DNA of 64,000 bases, from assembly GCA_963712825.1 (NCBI GenBank), contig CAVQJP010000011.1, positions 434,001-498,000 on the forward strand, written 5' to 3'. The DNA comes from AP-15 sp963712825 (GTDB lineage Bacteria > Pseudomonadota > Alphaproteobacteria > ATCC43930 > CGMCC-115725). The position numbers were made by a program, and so were the translations under genes. Within the stretch, counting starts at the first letter, position 1. Every line of letters begins with the position of its first letter. Under the pieces are notes generated by a model. The model was not told where the DNA came from. It searched no databases and saw only the letters and a list, made by a program, of their open reading frames with translations. Below, piece after piece: positions 25,843 through 34,369 of this stretch.

Positions 25843-26029
25843 AAGCGCCTCCCGTCGTTATTCAGCCTCGGCGCACAATAACCCGCCGCCGACATCGGCG
25901 GCCCTTCTTTTGCCAAGGCTACCACGCGGATTTGCCGCACCGAGTTCCAGAGTGGCAAAATCCCGTCAAAGGATTAACGGGCTTGCTCGATCGGGAAGGG
26001 TCAACTATCAGTCGCGGGTGCCAGGCGAA

Positions 26030-27088
26030 ATGCGAATCCTGATCACCGGAGGGGCCGGTTTTGTCGGCTCTAATTTGGCTGTGTTGCTGGCGCAGCGCGG
26101 CGGCAGCGAGATTTTTGCCTTTGACAATCTTCACCGCCGCGGCAGCGAACTGGCGCTGCCCAGGCTGCGTGCCGCCGGTGTCGCGTTTGTTCATGGCGAC
26201 GTCCGCAATCCCGAGGATTTTGACGGCCTCCCAAAAGCCGATCTGATCATCGAATGCTCGGCCGAGCCGTCGGTGCATGCCGGCTACGACGGCAGCGCCC
26301 GCTATCTGCTGAACACCAACCTGCTCGGCACGGTCAACTGCCTCGACCATGCGCGCCGCCATGGCAGCGCGATGATTTTTTTGTCGACCAGCCGGGTCTA
26401 CTCGATCGCGGCGTTGCGTGGGCTGCCGTTGCGGCGCGACCGCGACCGGCTGGTCGTCGCCCTCGGCGAGAGCGGCGACGGATGGTCCGACCGCGGCATC
26501 GCCGAAGATTTCCTGACGACCGGCGCCCGCTCGCTCTACGGCGCCAGCAAGCTCGCCTCGGAACTGCTGATCGAGGAATACCACGCCGCCTTTGGCCTCA
26601 GGACGATCGTCAACCGTTGCGGCGTCTTGACCGGGCCATGGCAAATGGGCAAGGTCGACCAGGGCTTTTTTGTGCTGTGGGCGGCGCGGCACCTTTATGG
26701 CGGCGCCCTCGCCTATAGCGGGTTCGGCGGCGCCGGCCACCAGGTCCGCGACGTGCTGCACGTTGCCGATCTGCACGATTTGATCTGCCGCCAGATCGAC
26801 GCTTTCGACCGCCATTGCGGCCGGACCTACAATGTCGGCGGCGGGACGGCGATCAGCGTCTCGCTCGCCGAATTGACCGCGCTGTGCGCCGCCCGCACCG
26901 GCAATCGCCTGTCGCTGGGCTCGGAGCCGGCAACCCGGCCGGCGGACATCCCGTATTATGTCACCGATACCGCCGCGGTGCGCCAGGCAACCGGCTGGGC
27001 TCCGACCCATTCGGTCGAAGCGATCCTCGACGAAGTTTTGGAATGGCTCGCTCGCCACCGCGCCGAGCTGGAACCGGTGCTGGGTTAG
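26030..27088 (+). CDS. NAD-dependent sugar epimerase/dehydratase (extended SDR), copy A
   Basis: The 352-residue extended short-chain dehydrogenase has the cofactor loop GGAGFVG in its first 15 residues, a catalytic serine region STSRVYS, and YGASK as the Tyr-Lys pair. These enzymes epimerise or dehydrate nucleotide sugars; the closest wording is of the CDP-paratose/tyvelose epimerase group. ATG 26030 is fixed by the start of the Rossmann fold. It opens a four-gene glycan operon (epimerase A, epimerase B, GT2, GtrA) with gaps of 22, 4 and 3 bases. Confidence 0.9.
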   Translation: MRILITGGAGFVGSNLAVLLAQRGGSEIFAFDNLHRRGSELALPRLRAAGVAFVHGDVRNPEDFDGLPKADLIIECSAEPSVHAGYDGSARYLLNTNLLGTVNCLDHARRHGSAMIFLSTSRVYSIAALRGLPLRRDRDRLVVALGESGDGWSDRGIAEDFLTTGARSLYGASKLASELLIEEYHAAFGLRTIVNRCGVLTGPWQMGKVDQGFFVLWAARHLYGGALAYSGFGGAGHQVRDVLHVADLHDLICRQIDAFDRHCGRTYNVGGGTAISVSLAELTALCAARTGNRLSLGSEPATRPADIPYYVTDTAAVRQATGWAPTHSVEAILDEVLEWLARHRAELEPVLG

Positions 27089-27110
27089 ATCAGGGATCGC
27101 GGGGGGCAAG

Positions 27111-28187
27111 ATGAGCGTTGTGCTGGTAACGGGGTCGGCCGGGTTGATCGGCGCCGAGTTGGTGCGTTTTTTTGCCGCGGAAGGCTTCGACCTTGTCGGT
27201 ATCGACAACGACATGCGCCGGGTTTTCTTTGGCAACGAGGCGAGCACCGCGTGGAGCCGCCAGCGTCTCGAAATCGAGGTCAGGAACTACCGCCACATCG
27301 ACGGCGACATCCGCGACGCGACCCTGCTCAATTCGGTGTTTGCCCGCTACGGCAGCGACATCGCCGCCGTTATCCACACCGCAGCACAACCCTCGCACGA
27401 TTGGGCGGCGAGCGACCCGCAGACCGATTTCACGGTCAACGCCAACGGCACGCTCAATCTGCTCGAAGCAACGCGCCGGTACTGCCCGGAAGCGGCCTTT
27501 GTCTTTACCAGCACCAACAAGGTCTACGGCGACACCCCCAATGCTCTGCCGCTTGTCGAACAGGAGTTGCGCTGGGAAGTCAGCCCCGAGCACCCTTTTG
27601 CCGAGCACGGCATCGACGAGAGCATGAGCGTCAACTCGTGTCTGCACAGCCTTTTTGGCGCCTCCAAGCTCGCCGCCGATGTCGTGGTGCAGGAATACGG
27701 CCGCTATTTCGGGATGCGCACCGCCTGCTTCCGCGGCGGCTGCCTGACCGGGCCCGGTCATTCCGGCACCAAATTGCACGGGTTTCTTGCCTATCTCGCC
27801 AAATGTGCGGTCACCGGCGACCCCTATACCGTTCTCGGGTACAAAGGAAAGCAGGTCCGCGACAACATCCACTCCTTTGATCTCGTCAACGCGTTCTGGC
27901 ACGTAATCCAGCAGCGGCGTGCCGGCGCGGTCTACAATATCGGCGGCAGCCGCCACTCCAATTGCTCGATGCTCGAGGCGATCGTCGCCTGCGAGCGGTT
28001 GACCGGCAAGCCGATGAACTGGTCCTATTCCGAAGAGAACCGCACCGGCGACCACATCTGGTGGATTTCCGACGTGCGCCGTTTCCAGGCCGACTATCCG
28101 GACTGGCATTATCGCTACGACATCGACGCGATCCTGGGTGAAATCATCGACGGGCTTGCCTGGAAGCTGAAATCGACGGGGGGTTGA
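27111..28187 (+). CDS. NAD-dependent sugar epimerase/dehydratase (extended SDR), copy B
   Basis: The 358-residue protein starts at ATG 27111 behind a G-rich Shine-Dalgarno. The cofactor loop is GSAGLIG and the serine region FTSTNKVYGDTPN. Where the catalytic YxxxK is expected, the sequence reads SLFGASKLAAD, so phenylalanine replaces tyrosine while lysine remains. The rest (GGCLTGPGHSG, GYKGKQVRDNIHS) is well preserved and matches CDP-paratose 2-epimerase-like proteins. It is clearly a distant paralogue of the preceding gene and they may act in sequence on one nucleotide sugar. Confidence 0.88.
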   Translation: MSVVLVTGSAGLIGAELVRFFAAEGFDLVGIDNDMRRVFFGNEASTAWSRQRLEIEVRNYRHIDGDIRDATLLNSVFARYGSDIAAVIHTAAQPSHDWAASDPQTDFTVNANGTLNLLEATRRYCPEAAFVFTSTNKVYGDTPNALPLVEQELRWEVSPEHPFAEHGIDESMSVNSCLHSLFGASKLAADVVVQEYGRYFGMRTACFRGGCLTGPGHSGTKLHGFLAYLAKCAVTGDPYTVLGYKGKQVRDNIHSFDLVNAFWHVIQQRRAGAVYNIGGSRHSNCSMLEAIVACERLTGKPMNWSYSEENRTGDHIWWISDVRRFQADYPDWHYRYDIDAILGEIIDGLAWKLKSTGG

Positions 28188-28191
28188 ACCG

Positions 28192-29013
28192 ATGCCATTC
28201 GAGGTCCGCACGCTCGCCGAGTGGGAAGGCGCCGGGGTGCCTGGCCTGCTGTCGGTCGTGATCCCGGCGCATAACGAGGAAGGCCACATCGCGGAAACCG
28301 TGCACGGCCTCGCCGCCGCGTTGCGGCCGGCCGGCATCTCCTATGAAATCCTGGTCGTCAACGACAACAGCAGCGACGCCACCGAACGGATTCTGGCGTC
28401 GCTGAGCGACGCCGACAGCGGGGTGCGCTATGTTAACAACGCGCCGCCCAACGGGTTTGGCTTTGCGGTGCGGCGCGGGCTCGCCGAGTTCCACGGCGAG
28501 GCGGTCGCGGTGGTGATGGCCGACGGGTCCGACGACCCGGCCGATTTGGTGGCGTTTTATCGCAAGCTCGAAAGCGGCTATGACTGCGTCTTCGGCTCGC
28601 GTTTTGTGCGCGGCGGTGGCGTCAACGACTACCCAAAGCTGAAATTGGCGCTTAACCGGCTCGCCAACCTTATGATCCGGGTTCTGTTCCTGCTGCGCTA
28701 TAACGACGTGACCAACGCCTTCAAGCTCTACCGCCGCAGCGCGATCGCCGGCATTCAGCCGCTGTTGTCGCACCATTTCAACCTGACTGTCGAATTGCCG
28801 CTCAAATGCATTGTTCGCGGCTATCGTTATGCGGTGCTGCCGAACTCGTGGAAGAACCGCAAGGAGGGCGTCTCCAAATTGCGGATCAAGGAGATGGGCT
28901 CGCGGTACTTGTTTATTATTCTGTATTGCTGGCTGGAGCGCATGCTGTCGCGCGGCGACTATCGCGACCAGCAGCCGTTCCGCGAAAGCCAATTGCAAGT
29001 GTGGCATCGCTAG
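28192..29013 (+). CDS. Family 2 glycosyltransferase (dolichol-phosphate-mannose synthase-like)
   Basis: The 273-residue GT-A enzyme has VVIPAHNEEGHI, VVNDNSSDAT and VVMADGSDDPADL, the nucleotide and metal-binding parts of polyprenyl-phosphate glycosyltransferases. It lacks a long C-terminal membrane domain, with only a hydrophobic stretch YLFIILYCW near the end. It probably loads a sugar onto a lipid carrier at the cytoplasmic face. A GtrA-type protein begins three bases downstream, the usual partner for flipping such a lipid-linked sugar. Confidence 0.9.
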   Translation: MPFEVRTLAEWEGAGVPGLLSVVIPAHNEEGHIAETVHGLAAALRPAGISYEILVVNDNSSDATERILASLSDADSGVRYVNNAPPNGFGFAVRRGLAEFHGEAVAVVMADGSDDPADLVAFYRKLESGYDCVFGSRFVRGGGVNDYPKLKLALNRLANLMIRVLFLLRYNDVTNAFKLYRRSAIAGIQPLLSHHFNLTVELPLKCIVRGYRYAVLPNSWKNRKEGVSKLRIKEMGSRYLFIILYCWLERMLSRGDYRDQQPFRESQLQVWHR

Positions 29014-29016
29014 CCG

Positions 29017-29556
29017 ATGCAGTTCTTTTTGTACCTGATCGTCGGCGGCCTTTCGTTTCTGGTCGAGATCGCCGCTTTTGTGGCATTGCGCCGGGCGGCG
29101 ATGCCGGTCATCCCGGCATCGGTCGCGAGCTACGTTGTCGCCACCCTCGCCAATTATCTGCTCTCCGTGCTGCTCGCGTTTCAACGCGGCCGATTTCGCC
29201 GCCATGTCGAGATGGCGCGATTCCTGACCGTTGTGCTGGTCGGGCTTGCCTTGAACACGGCGCTCGTCTGGTGCTTTGTCTACCCGCTCGCGATCCCGCC
29301 GCTCGCCGCCAAGATCGGCGCGGTGCCGATCGTGCTGATCTGGAATTATCTCGGCCGCCGCATGCTGGTGTTCACCGACCGGGTGCCGGCGCCGGTCCAA
29401 TCCTGGGTCGACGCGGCCGGGCGAGCCCGGTTTGGCCTGCCTCCGCTTGCGCGCGCCCGAAATGCCGAGGCTCAGCGCGCCAACGGGCAAGCGGTGCGCT
29501 CGCGGTCGACGAGTGCGAAGGCAGTTACCGCCCCGGTGTCGCCGGCGGCGAAATGA
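29017..29556 (+). CDS. GtrA family membrane protein (lipid-linked sugar flippase)
   Basis: The 179-residue protein has four hydrophobic helices in the first 125 residues (FFLYLIVGGLSFLVEI and FLTVVLVGLALNTALVWCF among them), matching GtrA. These proteins are thought to move polyprenyl-phosphate sugars across the inner membrane. The C-terminal 50 residues are a hydrophilic, alanine/arginine-rich tail. The last 85 bases overlap the 3' end of a convergent gene, so the tails of both proteins are encoded in the same DNA. Confidence 0.88.
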   Translation: MQFFLYLIVGGLSFLVEIAAFVALRRAAMPVIPASVASYVVATLANYLLSVLLAFQRGRFRRHVEMARFLTVVLVGLALNTALVWCFVYPLAIPPLAAKIGAVPIVLIWNYLGRRMLVFTDRVPAPVQSWVDAAGRARFGLPPLARARNAEAQRANGQAVRSRSTSAKAVTAPVSPAAK

Positions 29557-31283
29557 CCGTGCCATCCGCTGTGTTTCGGACCAGCGCTGCCCAACTCTGT
29601 CGGATAGCCACCCAGACCGTAGCCGACAACGCGTCCGACCTTGTCGGCGATGACAACCCGACCGGGGCTGGACCCTTCGGCGTTGTCCCAGGCCCAGCCG
29701 CTGACCCGCCACTCGGCATGCCCGGGAACCGAAAGCCGCGTAACTTCGTCGATGCCGCCCTGACACTGTGACGGATCGCCCAGGCGAATGTGATCGGCCA
29801 GCGGAGTGCCGAGCCAGGTGCTCCACGGATCGGCAAAGATCGCCAGGTGCGACGCTTTCAGTCTCGCCGCCTTTTCTCTTACACCTGCCGCATCCGGGTA
29901 GACGAACACCAGTGCGTCATGGTCGTTTACATCGCTGAGCAAGGCGGTGATTGCTTCGCGTCGCGGTAGCACCCAGGCCAACCCAACTTTGACAAAGGAA
30001 GATTGGACTAGCGCAAGACCCAACAATAAAGGAAGGCTCAAAGCCATTGCGAGTAGCCGCCAACCAAAGCGATCCCGAACCTCGATGGCTCCCAGCATCG
30101 CCATCGACAGCCAAAACAACAACATCGGGGACGCGTAGCGTGACGCCAACGCCTGCTCGAGACCCAACTTCGCCCGCGCGAGCGCGGTCAGAAAGGTCAC
30201 TCCTAGGGCAAAGCCGGCGATGCCGATAAAGAAGAGCTGGGCGTCGGTGAGTTCTCGTCCGCGGCGTACATAAAGCAGCGTCACCCCGCTGAATATCGCG
30301 AGCCCGGCCACGCCAAATCCGATGTCCCAGCGGATCAAATGCGTGCTGTGAAATTTTCGCAAAATTTGCCCAAACGGATTTCCTAATTCGGTGGCAGTAT
30401 AGGGTATCAATCTCTGCGGTAGCGCTGAGGCGAAATAGGACTGGTCTGAGGGCGCCTTGTACCCGTGAAGATAGAACGCCACGAGCGCGATTGCCGCCAA
30501 GGCTAACACCGCTATTTGGAAGCGCGAGCGGTTTGCCCAAACCGCCAGCGGAACCGCCAATACGACAGCGACGACCCCGCTCGCCAAGGTGTAAAGCGCA
30601 ATTGCTTCCAGGGCGATGCTGAACACTAGACTGGGCCAACCCCGTCTGCCGACCACAAGGCAGGCGATGGCTCCCGCGACCGCCAACTCAACGCCAAAGA
30701 ATTGGACTTGGAACCCCCATAAAAAATTCTCGGACTGCATAGCCGAAAACAGCAGGGTCAGAATTATCCCCGCGATCCATATGAAGTCCGTAATATTGCG
30801 GGTGACGTGTCGATAAACTATTGTAATGACCAGCCCGGCCAAACCAACAGGAAGCGCTACGTTACAAAAGAATGTAAATCTATTGGTTTCAGCAAAGACA
30901 AACGTATCAATTGCAAAAAGCAGCCTGGGAAACAGAAGGCGATGCTCGTTGTGCTGCTCATAAACAGCGGATGACAATATTTGTTGCACGTGGAGAATGA
31001 GCTCGTCCCACTGGTCCCAATACGGTATTGCCGACCAGCCGTGAGCCACCATTGCCGTGGTGGTTCCGAGGACGTAAATTCCGGCCGCCAATGAGAGCAG
31101 CGCCGCAATTATCGGCAACGAGGCAATAGCGCGCTCAACACTGCGCGATGACGACCGGAAATCCGTCACGGGCACCCGGCGTTCCATCAAAAAGAGCGTC
31201 TCGTCGGGGCAGGCCCGGACCTCGCGCTGTAAGCGACGGTCCCCTCGGCGCTCGGAGTGGGTGCTCACCTCGATCCGACCCAA
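29472..31283 (-). CDS. Large integral membrane protein of unknown function (GT-C-like)
   Basis: The 603-residue protein has roughly ten hydrophobic segments between residues 50 and 440. An acidic-aromatic loop follows the first (AIPYWDQWDELILHVQ), then EHRLLFPRLLF. The soluble C-terminal region of about 150 residues includes WRVSGWAWDNAEG and a GRVVGYG stretch. The periplasmic WDQWDE loop after TM1 is reminiscent of GT-C glycosyltransferases, but I cannot assign a family. It lies directly downstream of the 833-residue membrane protein gene (adjacent, no gap) and converges on the epimerase/GT2/GtrA operon. Confidence 0.75.
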   Translation of the reverse strand: MGRIEVSTHSERRGDRRLQREVRACPDETLFLMERRVPVTDFRSSSRSVERAIASLPIIAALLSLAAGIYVLGTTTAMVAHGWSAIPYWDQWDELILHVQQILSSAVYEQHNEHRLLFPRLLFAIDTFVFAETNRFTFFCNVALPVGLAGLVITIVYRHVTRNITDFIWIAGIILTLLFSAMQSENFLWGFQVQFFGVELAVAGAIACLVVGRRGWPSLVFSIALEAIALYTLASGVVAVVLAVPLAVWANRSRFQIAVLALAAIALVAFYLHGYKAPSDQSYFASALPQRLIPYTATELGNPFGQILRKFHSTHLIRWDIGFGVAGLAIFSGVTLLYVRRGRELTDAQLFFIGIAGFALGVTFLTALARAKLGLEQALASRYASPMLLFWLSMAMLGAIEVRDRFGWRLLAMALSLPLLLGLALVQSSFVKVGLAWVLPRREAITALLSDVNDHDALVFVYPDAAGVREKAARLKASHLAIFADPWSTWLGTPLADHIRLGDPSQCQGGIDEVTRLSVPGHAEWRVSGWAWDNAEGSSPGRVVIADKVGRVVGYGLGGYPTELGSAGPKHSGWHGHFAAGDTGAVTAFALVDRERTACPLAR

Positions 31284-33692
31284 TCAGGGCCGTCGTTGCG
31301 GGACAATATTGAGCCCTCGCCACATCGACCAGTCATATGAGGTGTTCCCGACCGGTTCGGTTTCCAAGTATAACGTTCCGCTTTCCGGAATATTTAAGGA
31401 AAATTGAACTGGGCCAGCATAGTCGGGGCCGTTCCTTGGGACCAGCGTTTTGTCGAAGAGCCGTTGCTTCGGCTGGTTTGGCGCTTGAAAGCTGACGACA
31501 AACCGTACACCCTCACTGACCTTGCGAACGAGAGGATCATCTCTGAAGCCGATCGAACCTTGAAAAACCGTAGGGCCGGCTAGTTCAGCGGACAATGTTG
31601 CCGGGGCATGTGCGAAGAGATCATGTCCTCTGACCCACACTGCTCCTTTCGTAATCTGTTCGGCTGAAGCAGTGTCGAACAGGCCTCTTATCAAAGAAAG
31701 GAAAGGATTGGTGGCTGACAACGCAGCATTCGTGCCCGAGAAGCCGGGCGCCAAGGCGAGCTTCGCGAAGGAAACGTGGGCTAGCGGATATGTCAAACGA
31801 GCGAGGTGACCCCCTGAAACGCGAAATTCTGCGATGTGCTTTGAGCGAGCCTCAGAGATTGCAGGATCAAGAAGGTCTAACGCCGCGAGCCGACTGTCGC
31901 CCAAAGGCAGCGGAGCCAAAACGATGCCCGCCTCCGTCATGCTTGGAACCAGGCGATACGTGTATTCGTCTCCTGAAGCGCTCTTTAGCGTGATCGCCAG
32001 GATGGGTTCACGAAATGCGAATGCAAGCACCTTCCCCAACAGCGAGCGAGGCCAACGAAAGGTCGCGAACAACAATCCGCGTCCGTAATCCGGCAAAGTC
32101 ACCCACTGGCCGAGCTTAATGTCGGCTTGGCCTAAATTCGTGTCTTCCATCGGGCGTGGTTCGGTCCGCCTCCGCAAGACCAGACCCAGCGGATCGAGAT
32201 CCACCGCATCATACCAACGTCCGATCACCGGCAGAGACGGGCCGGTTGCCTGCGTTGGCAATCGACCGTCGATATCGGAGATGTCGAGGAACAAGGTGTG
32301 CGGTGCGCTCGCGCCCTCAAAAAACGCGCTATCCAGCTGTTGCAGCCGCGGCGAATAGGAGGAATAGCTCTCCAAAACGGGCCGAGGGTCATAGCGAAGA
32401 CCGGACGCGATCAACGGGGCCACATCTCCCGGAATCAGGTCCACCGTTCCCGTCACGCTCTCGGGAAACGTTCGCTTAAGGGCGGCATCAGCAGCATTCC
32501 TCTCGCCGATAGCGCTGCGCCATCGAGCCGGGTAGAGCCACTCGACACCGGAGCGCTCGCCGTCCGCAACCTGCTGAAGGCGGCTCGAAATATAGGCGGG
32601 GACCCTCGTCAATCCGGCATCGCCAACCGTCTGCCGCATATCGACGAGGGCGGCGGAGCACACCACCAGTCCGAGCAACACGCATATAGCACCCGTGGCT
32701 CGCGCAAAGCTTTCCGCATGAAATAATCCCAGCATTCTCAGCAGCGCAACCAATACTATAAAGCCAAAGATCAACCCATGCCAGGAATCGATTATATGGT
32801 CGTCCTGCCTGACATATCCCATTTTGAAAATAATGAAGATGTACCAGAGAGTACCTGCCGCCACGGCGGGCCGCCCCTTGGTTATGGGTTGATCTCGATC
32901 TCGCGGGTAGGCGAAGGCAAAACCAGCGGCGCCCACGATCACCGCCGCACCGGCATAAAGCCCAATTTTGAGCACGGTGCCACCGTACTGCATGGCTCGA
33001 CTATAATATGCGATTATATCCGCAGTGTTTAGAAGAAACTGCGGCCAATCCAATGTAAAATGGCTAACCATCTCCAACAACAATATGAATGTGGTCAGAA
33101 ATGCCACGACAAATGCCGGGAAGTATCTTCCACGGGTAAGATGATACAAATCTGATACGACTAGTAGCGGCAAAATTACAAGTAAAAATGAGTATTTTGA
33201 CAATGCAGAAACGGCAAAGATTGCTACGATAATTATTACAAAAAAACTTCTGTAAGCCAAAGTTAACCCAAACAAGGCAAAGGCTGCGGCGGATACTGCA
33301 GCTTCCGCCGGGAAAAACCCAACAAAGCCGGAGATTGCATATAGAATGAATAGCCACAGTTCCCGCACGATGATCAGCGGCGATAAATAAACGAGGCCGA
33401 GCAGAACATCGCCGACGATTACGAACGGGAATGTACTTGGTTGAAATAACCGGGTCGACAAAAAGGCAAAAGGGCCATATGTAAAGATGAATTGCGTGCC
33501 ATATTCGAGGTGATGCCGAAAGGCGTACTCGCTGGCTAAAGCCCATGACGCCTCTTGGCCATCGGTCGGCATGACCGGGGGCCGGATAATGGTAAGCACA
33601 AGCAGCGTCACAAAAGAAATTAGAGCCCAAACAGGCAATCTTCGACTAAGAAAATCAAGAGGTTTCGCACCGACGTCAAGCAGTGTCGCCAT
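31284..33692 (-). CDS. Very large membrane protein of unknown function
   Basis: From ATG 33692 the product is about 802 residues (an upstream extension to 33785 is possible). The first half holds about ten hydrophobic helices, with an early periplasmic loop PPVMPTDGQEASWALASEYAF and HLEYGTQFIFTYGPFAF. The second half is mostly soluble and beta-rich. The layout (TM1, acidic loop, many helices, periplasmic domain) suggests a GT-C type glycosyltransferase or polymer-assembly protein. The DNA at about 32.7-33.6 kb is visibly AT-richer than the rest of the window, which suggests acquisition by transfer. The stop abuts the next gene's start. Confidence 0.72.
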   Translation of the reverse strand: MATLLDVGAKPLDFLSRRLPVWALISFVTLLVLTIIRPPVMPTDGQEASWALASEYAFRHHLEYGTQFIFTYGPFAFLSTRLFQPSTFPFVIVGDVLLGLVYLSPLIIVRELWLFILYAISGFVGFFPAEAAVSAAAFALFGLTLAYRSFFVIIIVAIFAVSALSKYSFLLVILPLLVVSDLYHLTRGRYFPAFVVAFLTTFILLLEMVSHFTLDWPQFLLNTADIIAYYSRAMQYGGTVLKIGLYAGAAVIVGAAGFAFAYPRDRDQPITKGRPAVAAGTLWYIFIIFKMGYVRQDDHIIDSWHGLIFGFIVLVALLRMLGLFHAESFARATGAICVLLGLVVCSAALVDMRQTVGDAGLTRVPAYISSRLQQVADGERSGVEWLYPARWRSAIGERNAADAALKRTFPESVTGTVDLIPGDVAPLIASGLRYDPRPVLESYSSYSPRLQQLDSAFFEGASAPHTLFLDISDIDGRLPTQATGPSLPVIGRWYDAVDLDPLGLVLRRRTEPRPMEDTNLGQADIKLGQWVTLPDYGRGLLFATFRWPRSLLGKVLAFAFREPILAITLKSASGDEYTYRLVPSMTEAGIVLAPLPLGDSRLAALDLLDPAISEARSKHIAEFRVSGGHLARLTYPLAHVSFAKLALAPGFSGTNAALSATNPFLSLIRGLFDTASAEQITKGAVWVRGHDLFAHAPATLSAELAGPTVFQGSIGFRDDPLVRKVSEGVRFVVSFQAPNQPKQRLFDKTLVPRNGPDYAGPVQFSLNIPESGTLYLETEPVGNTSYDWSMWRGLNIVPQRRP

Positions 33693-33841
33693 CGCGGCTC
33701 CGTGGAAGCGGTATAATTCGACGCCAAGCGTGTAGACGAGGCGGGGTACGCCCGATAGCCTTGAGCGCGCTGCACCTCGCAACACCGCCCGAGGCTCGGA
33801 CGCCCTGGCGTCCTCCGCGCCGCGCTTTTCGAGCTACCAAG

Positions 33842-33969
33842 GCTTTGCGCAGGCGCAAGCGCAGCACGCCGCCCGGCTGTTCGGACAATTCGAGCAATTT
33901 GGAGCAATCAAGCTTTGCGCAGGCGGAAGCGCAGCACGCCGCCCGGCTGTTCGGACAATTCGAGCAATT
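33842..33969. repeat. 58-base direct repeat of the tusA 3' end
   Basis: Bases 33842-33899 and 33912-33969 are identical except for one position (C at 33855, G at 33925), with a 70-base period. The right copy is the last codons of tusA; the left copy lies beyond its stop and is non-coding. This is a recent partial tandem duplication. Confidence 0.9.
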
Positions 33970-34147
33970 CGCAGCCGGTGGTCTTGCAGAAATGCTCAAA
34001 ATCCTTGGTAGCACCGGGATCTGTCGCCAGCACCTCAAGCACCGCGCCGGGGGCGAGCGGCTTCATCGCGCGGCGCGCCTTCAGCACCGGCAGCGGGCAC
34101 AGCAGCCCTGTCGCATCCAGGGTGGCGTCGGCGGTCGCTCCAGTCAT
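33908..34147 (-). CDS. tusA: TusA family sulfurtransferase
   Basis: The 79-residue protein has the sulfur-carrying cysteine in LLCPLPVLK (C17, CPxP motif) and the typical VLEVLATDPG segment. TusA-type proteins relay persulfide sulfur in tRNA thiolation, molybdenum cofactor synthesis or sulfur oxidation. No partner gene is adjacent, so the pathway is open. The last 20 or so codons (LLELSEQPGGVLRFRLRKA) are duplicated downstream of the stop. Confidence 0.92.
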   Translation of the reverse strand: MTGATADATLDATGLLCPLPVLKARRAMKPLAPGAVLEVLATDPGATKDFEHFCKTTGCELLELSEQPGGVLRFRLRKA

Positions 34148-34369
34148 CGCGCGGATTGTCTCGTTGGCGATCGATGATCACGATTTTAGCGCAGCAGCCG
34201 ACCGGGGGGCAACCGGGCCGCCTGTCCGCCTGTTTTATCAGGTCGAGATCAGGCGGCGCCTACTCTCGGCCGGGTTCGCGGATCGCGAATCGTTACCGCG
34301 TATTGCGACACCAATCAGGCGGATTTGCGGTGGTCGGTTGATATGACGGGCGGTCGACCGCTGGTTCGG

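Noticed and set aside
28144..29826. 560-codon open frame on the minus strand
   Set aside because: It is a shadow of the epimerase B, GT2 and GtrA genes, which all have clear motifs and tight operon spacing.
31284..33692. Genomic island or prophage around the AT-rich membrane-protein gene
   Set aside because: Composition is shifted, but I see no integrase, transposase, tRNA or attachment repeat, so only possible acquisition can be stated.
33842..33969. CRISPR-like repeat
   Set aside because: There are only two copies, one of which is coding, with a 12-base interval. This is a tandem duplication, not an array.
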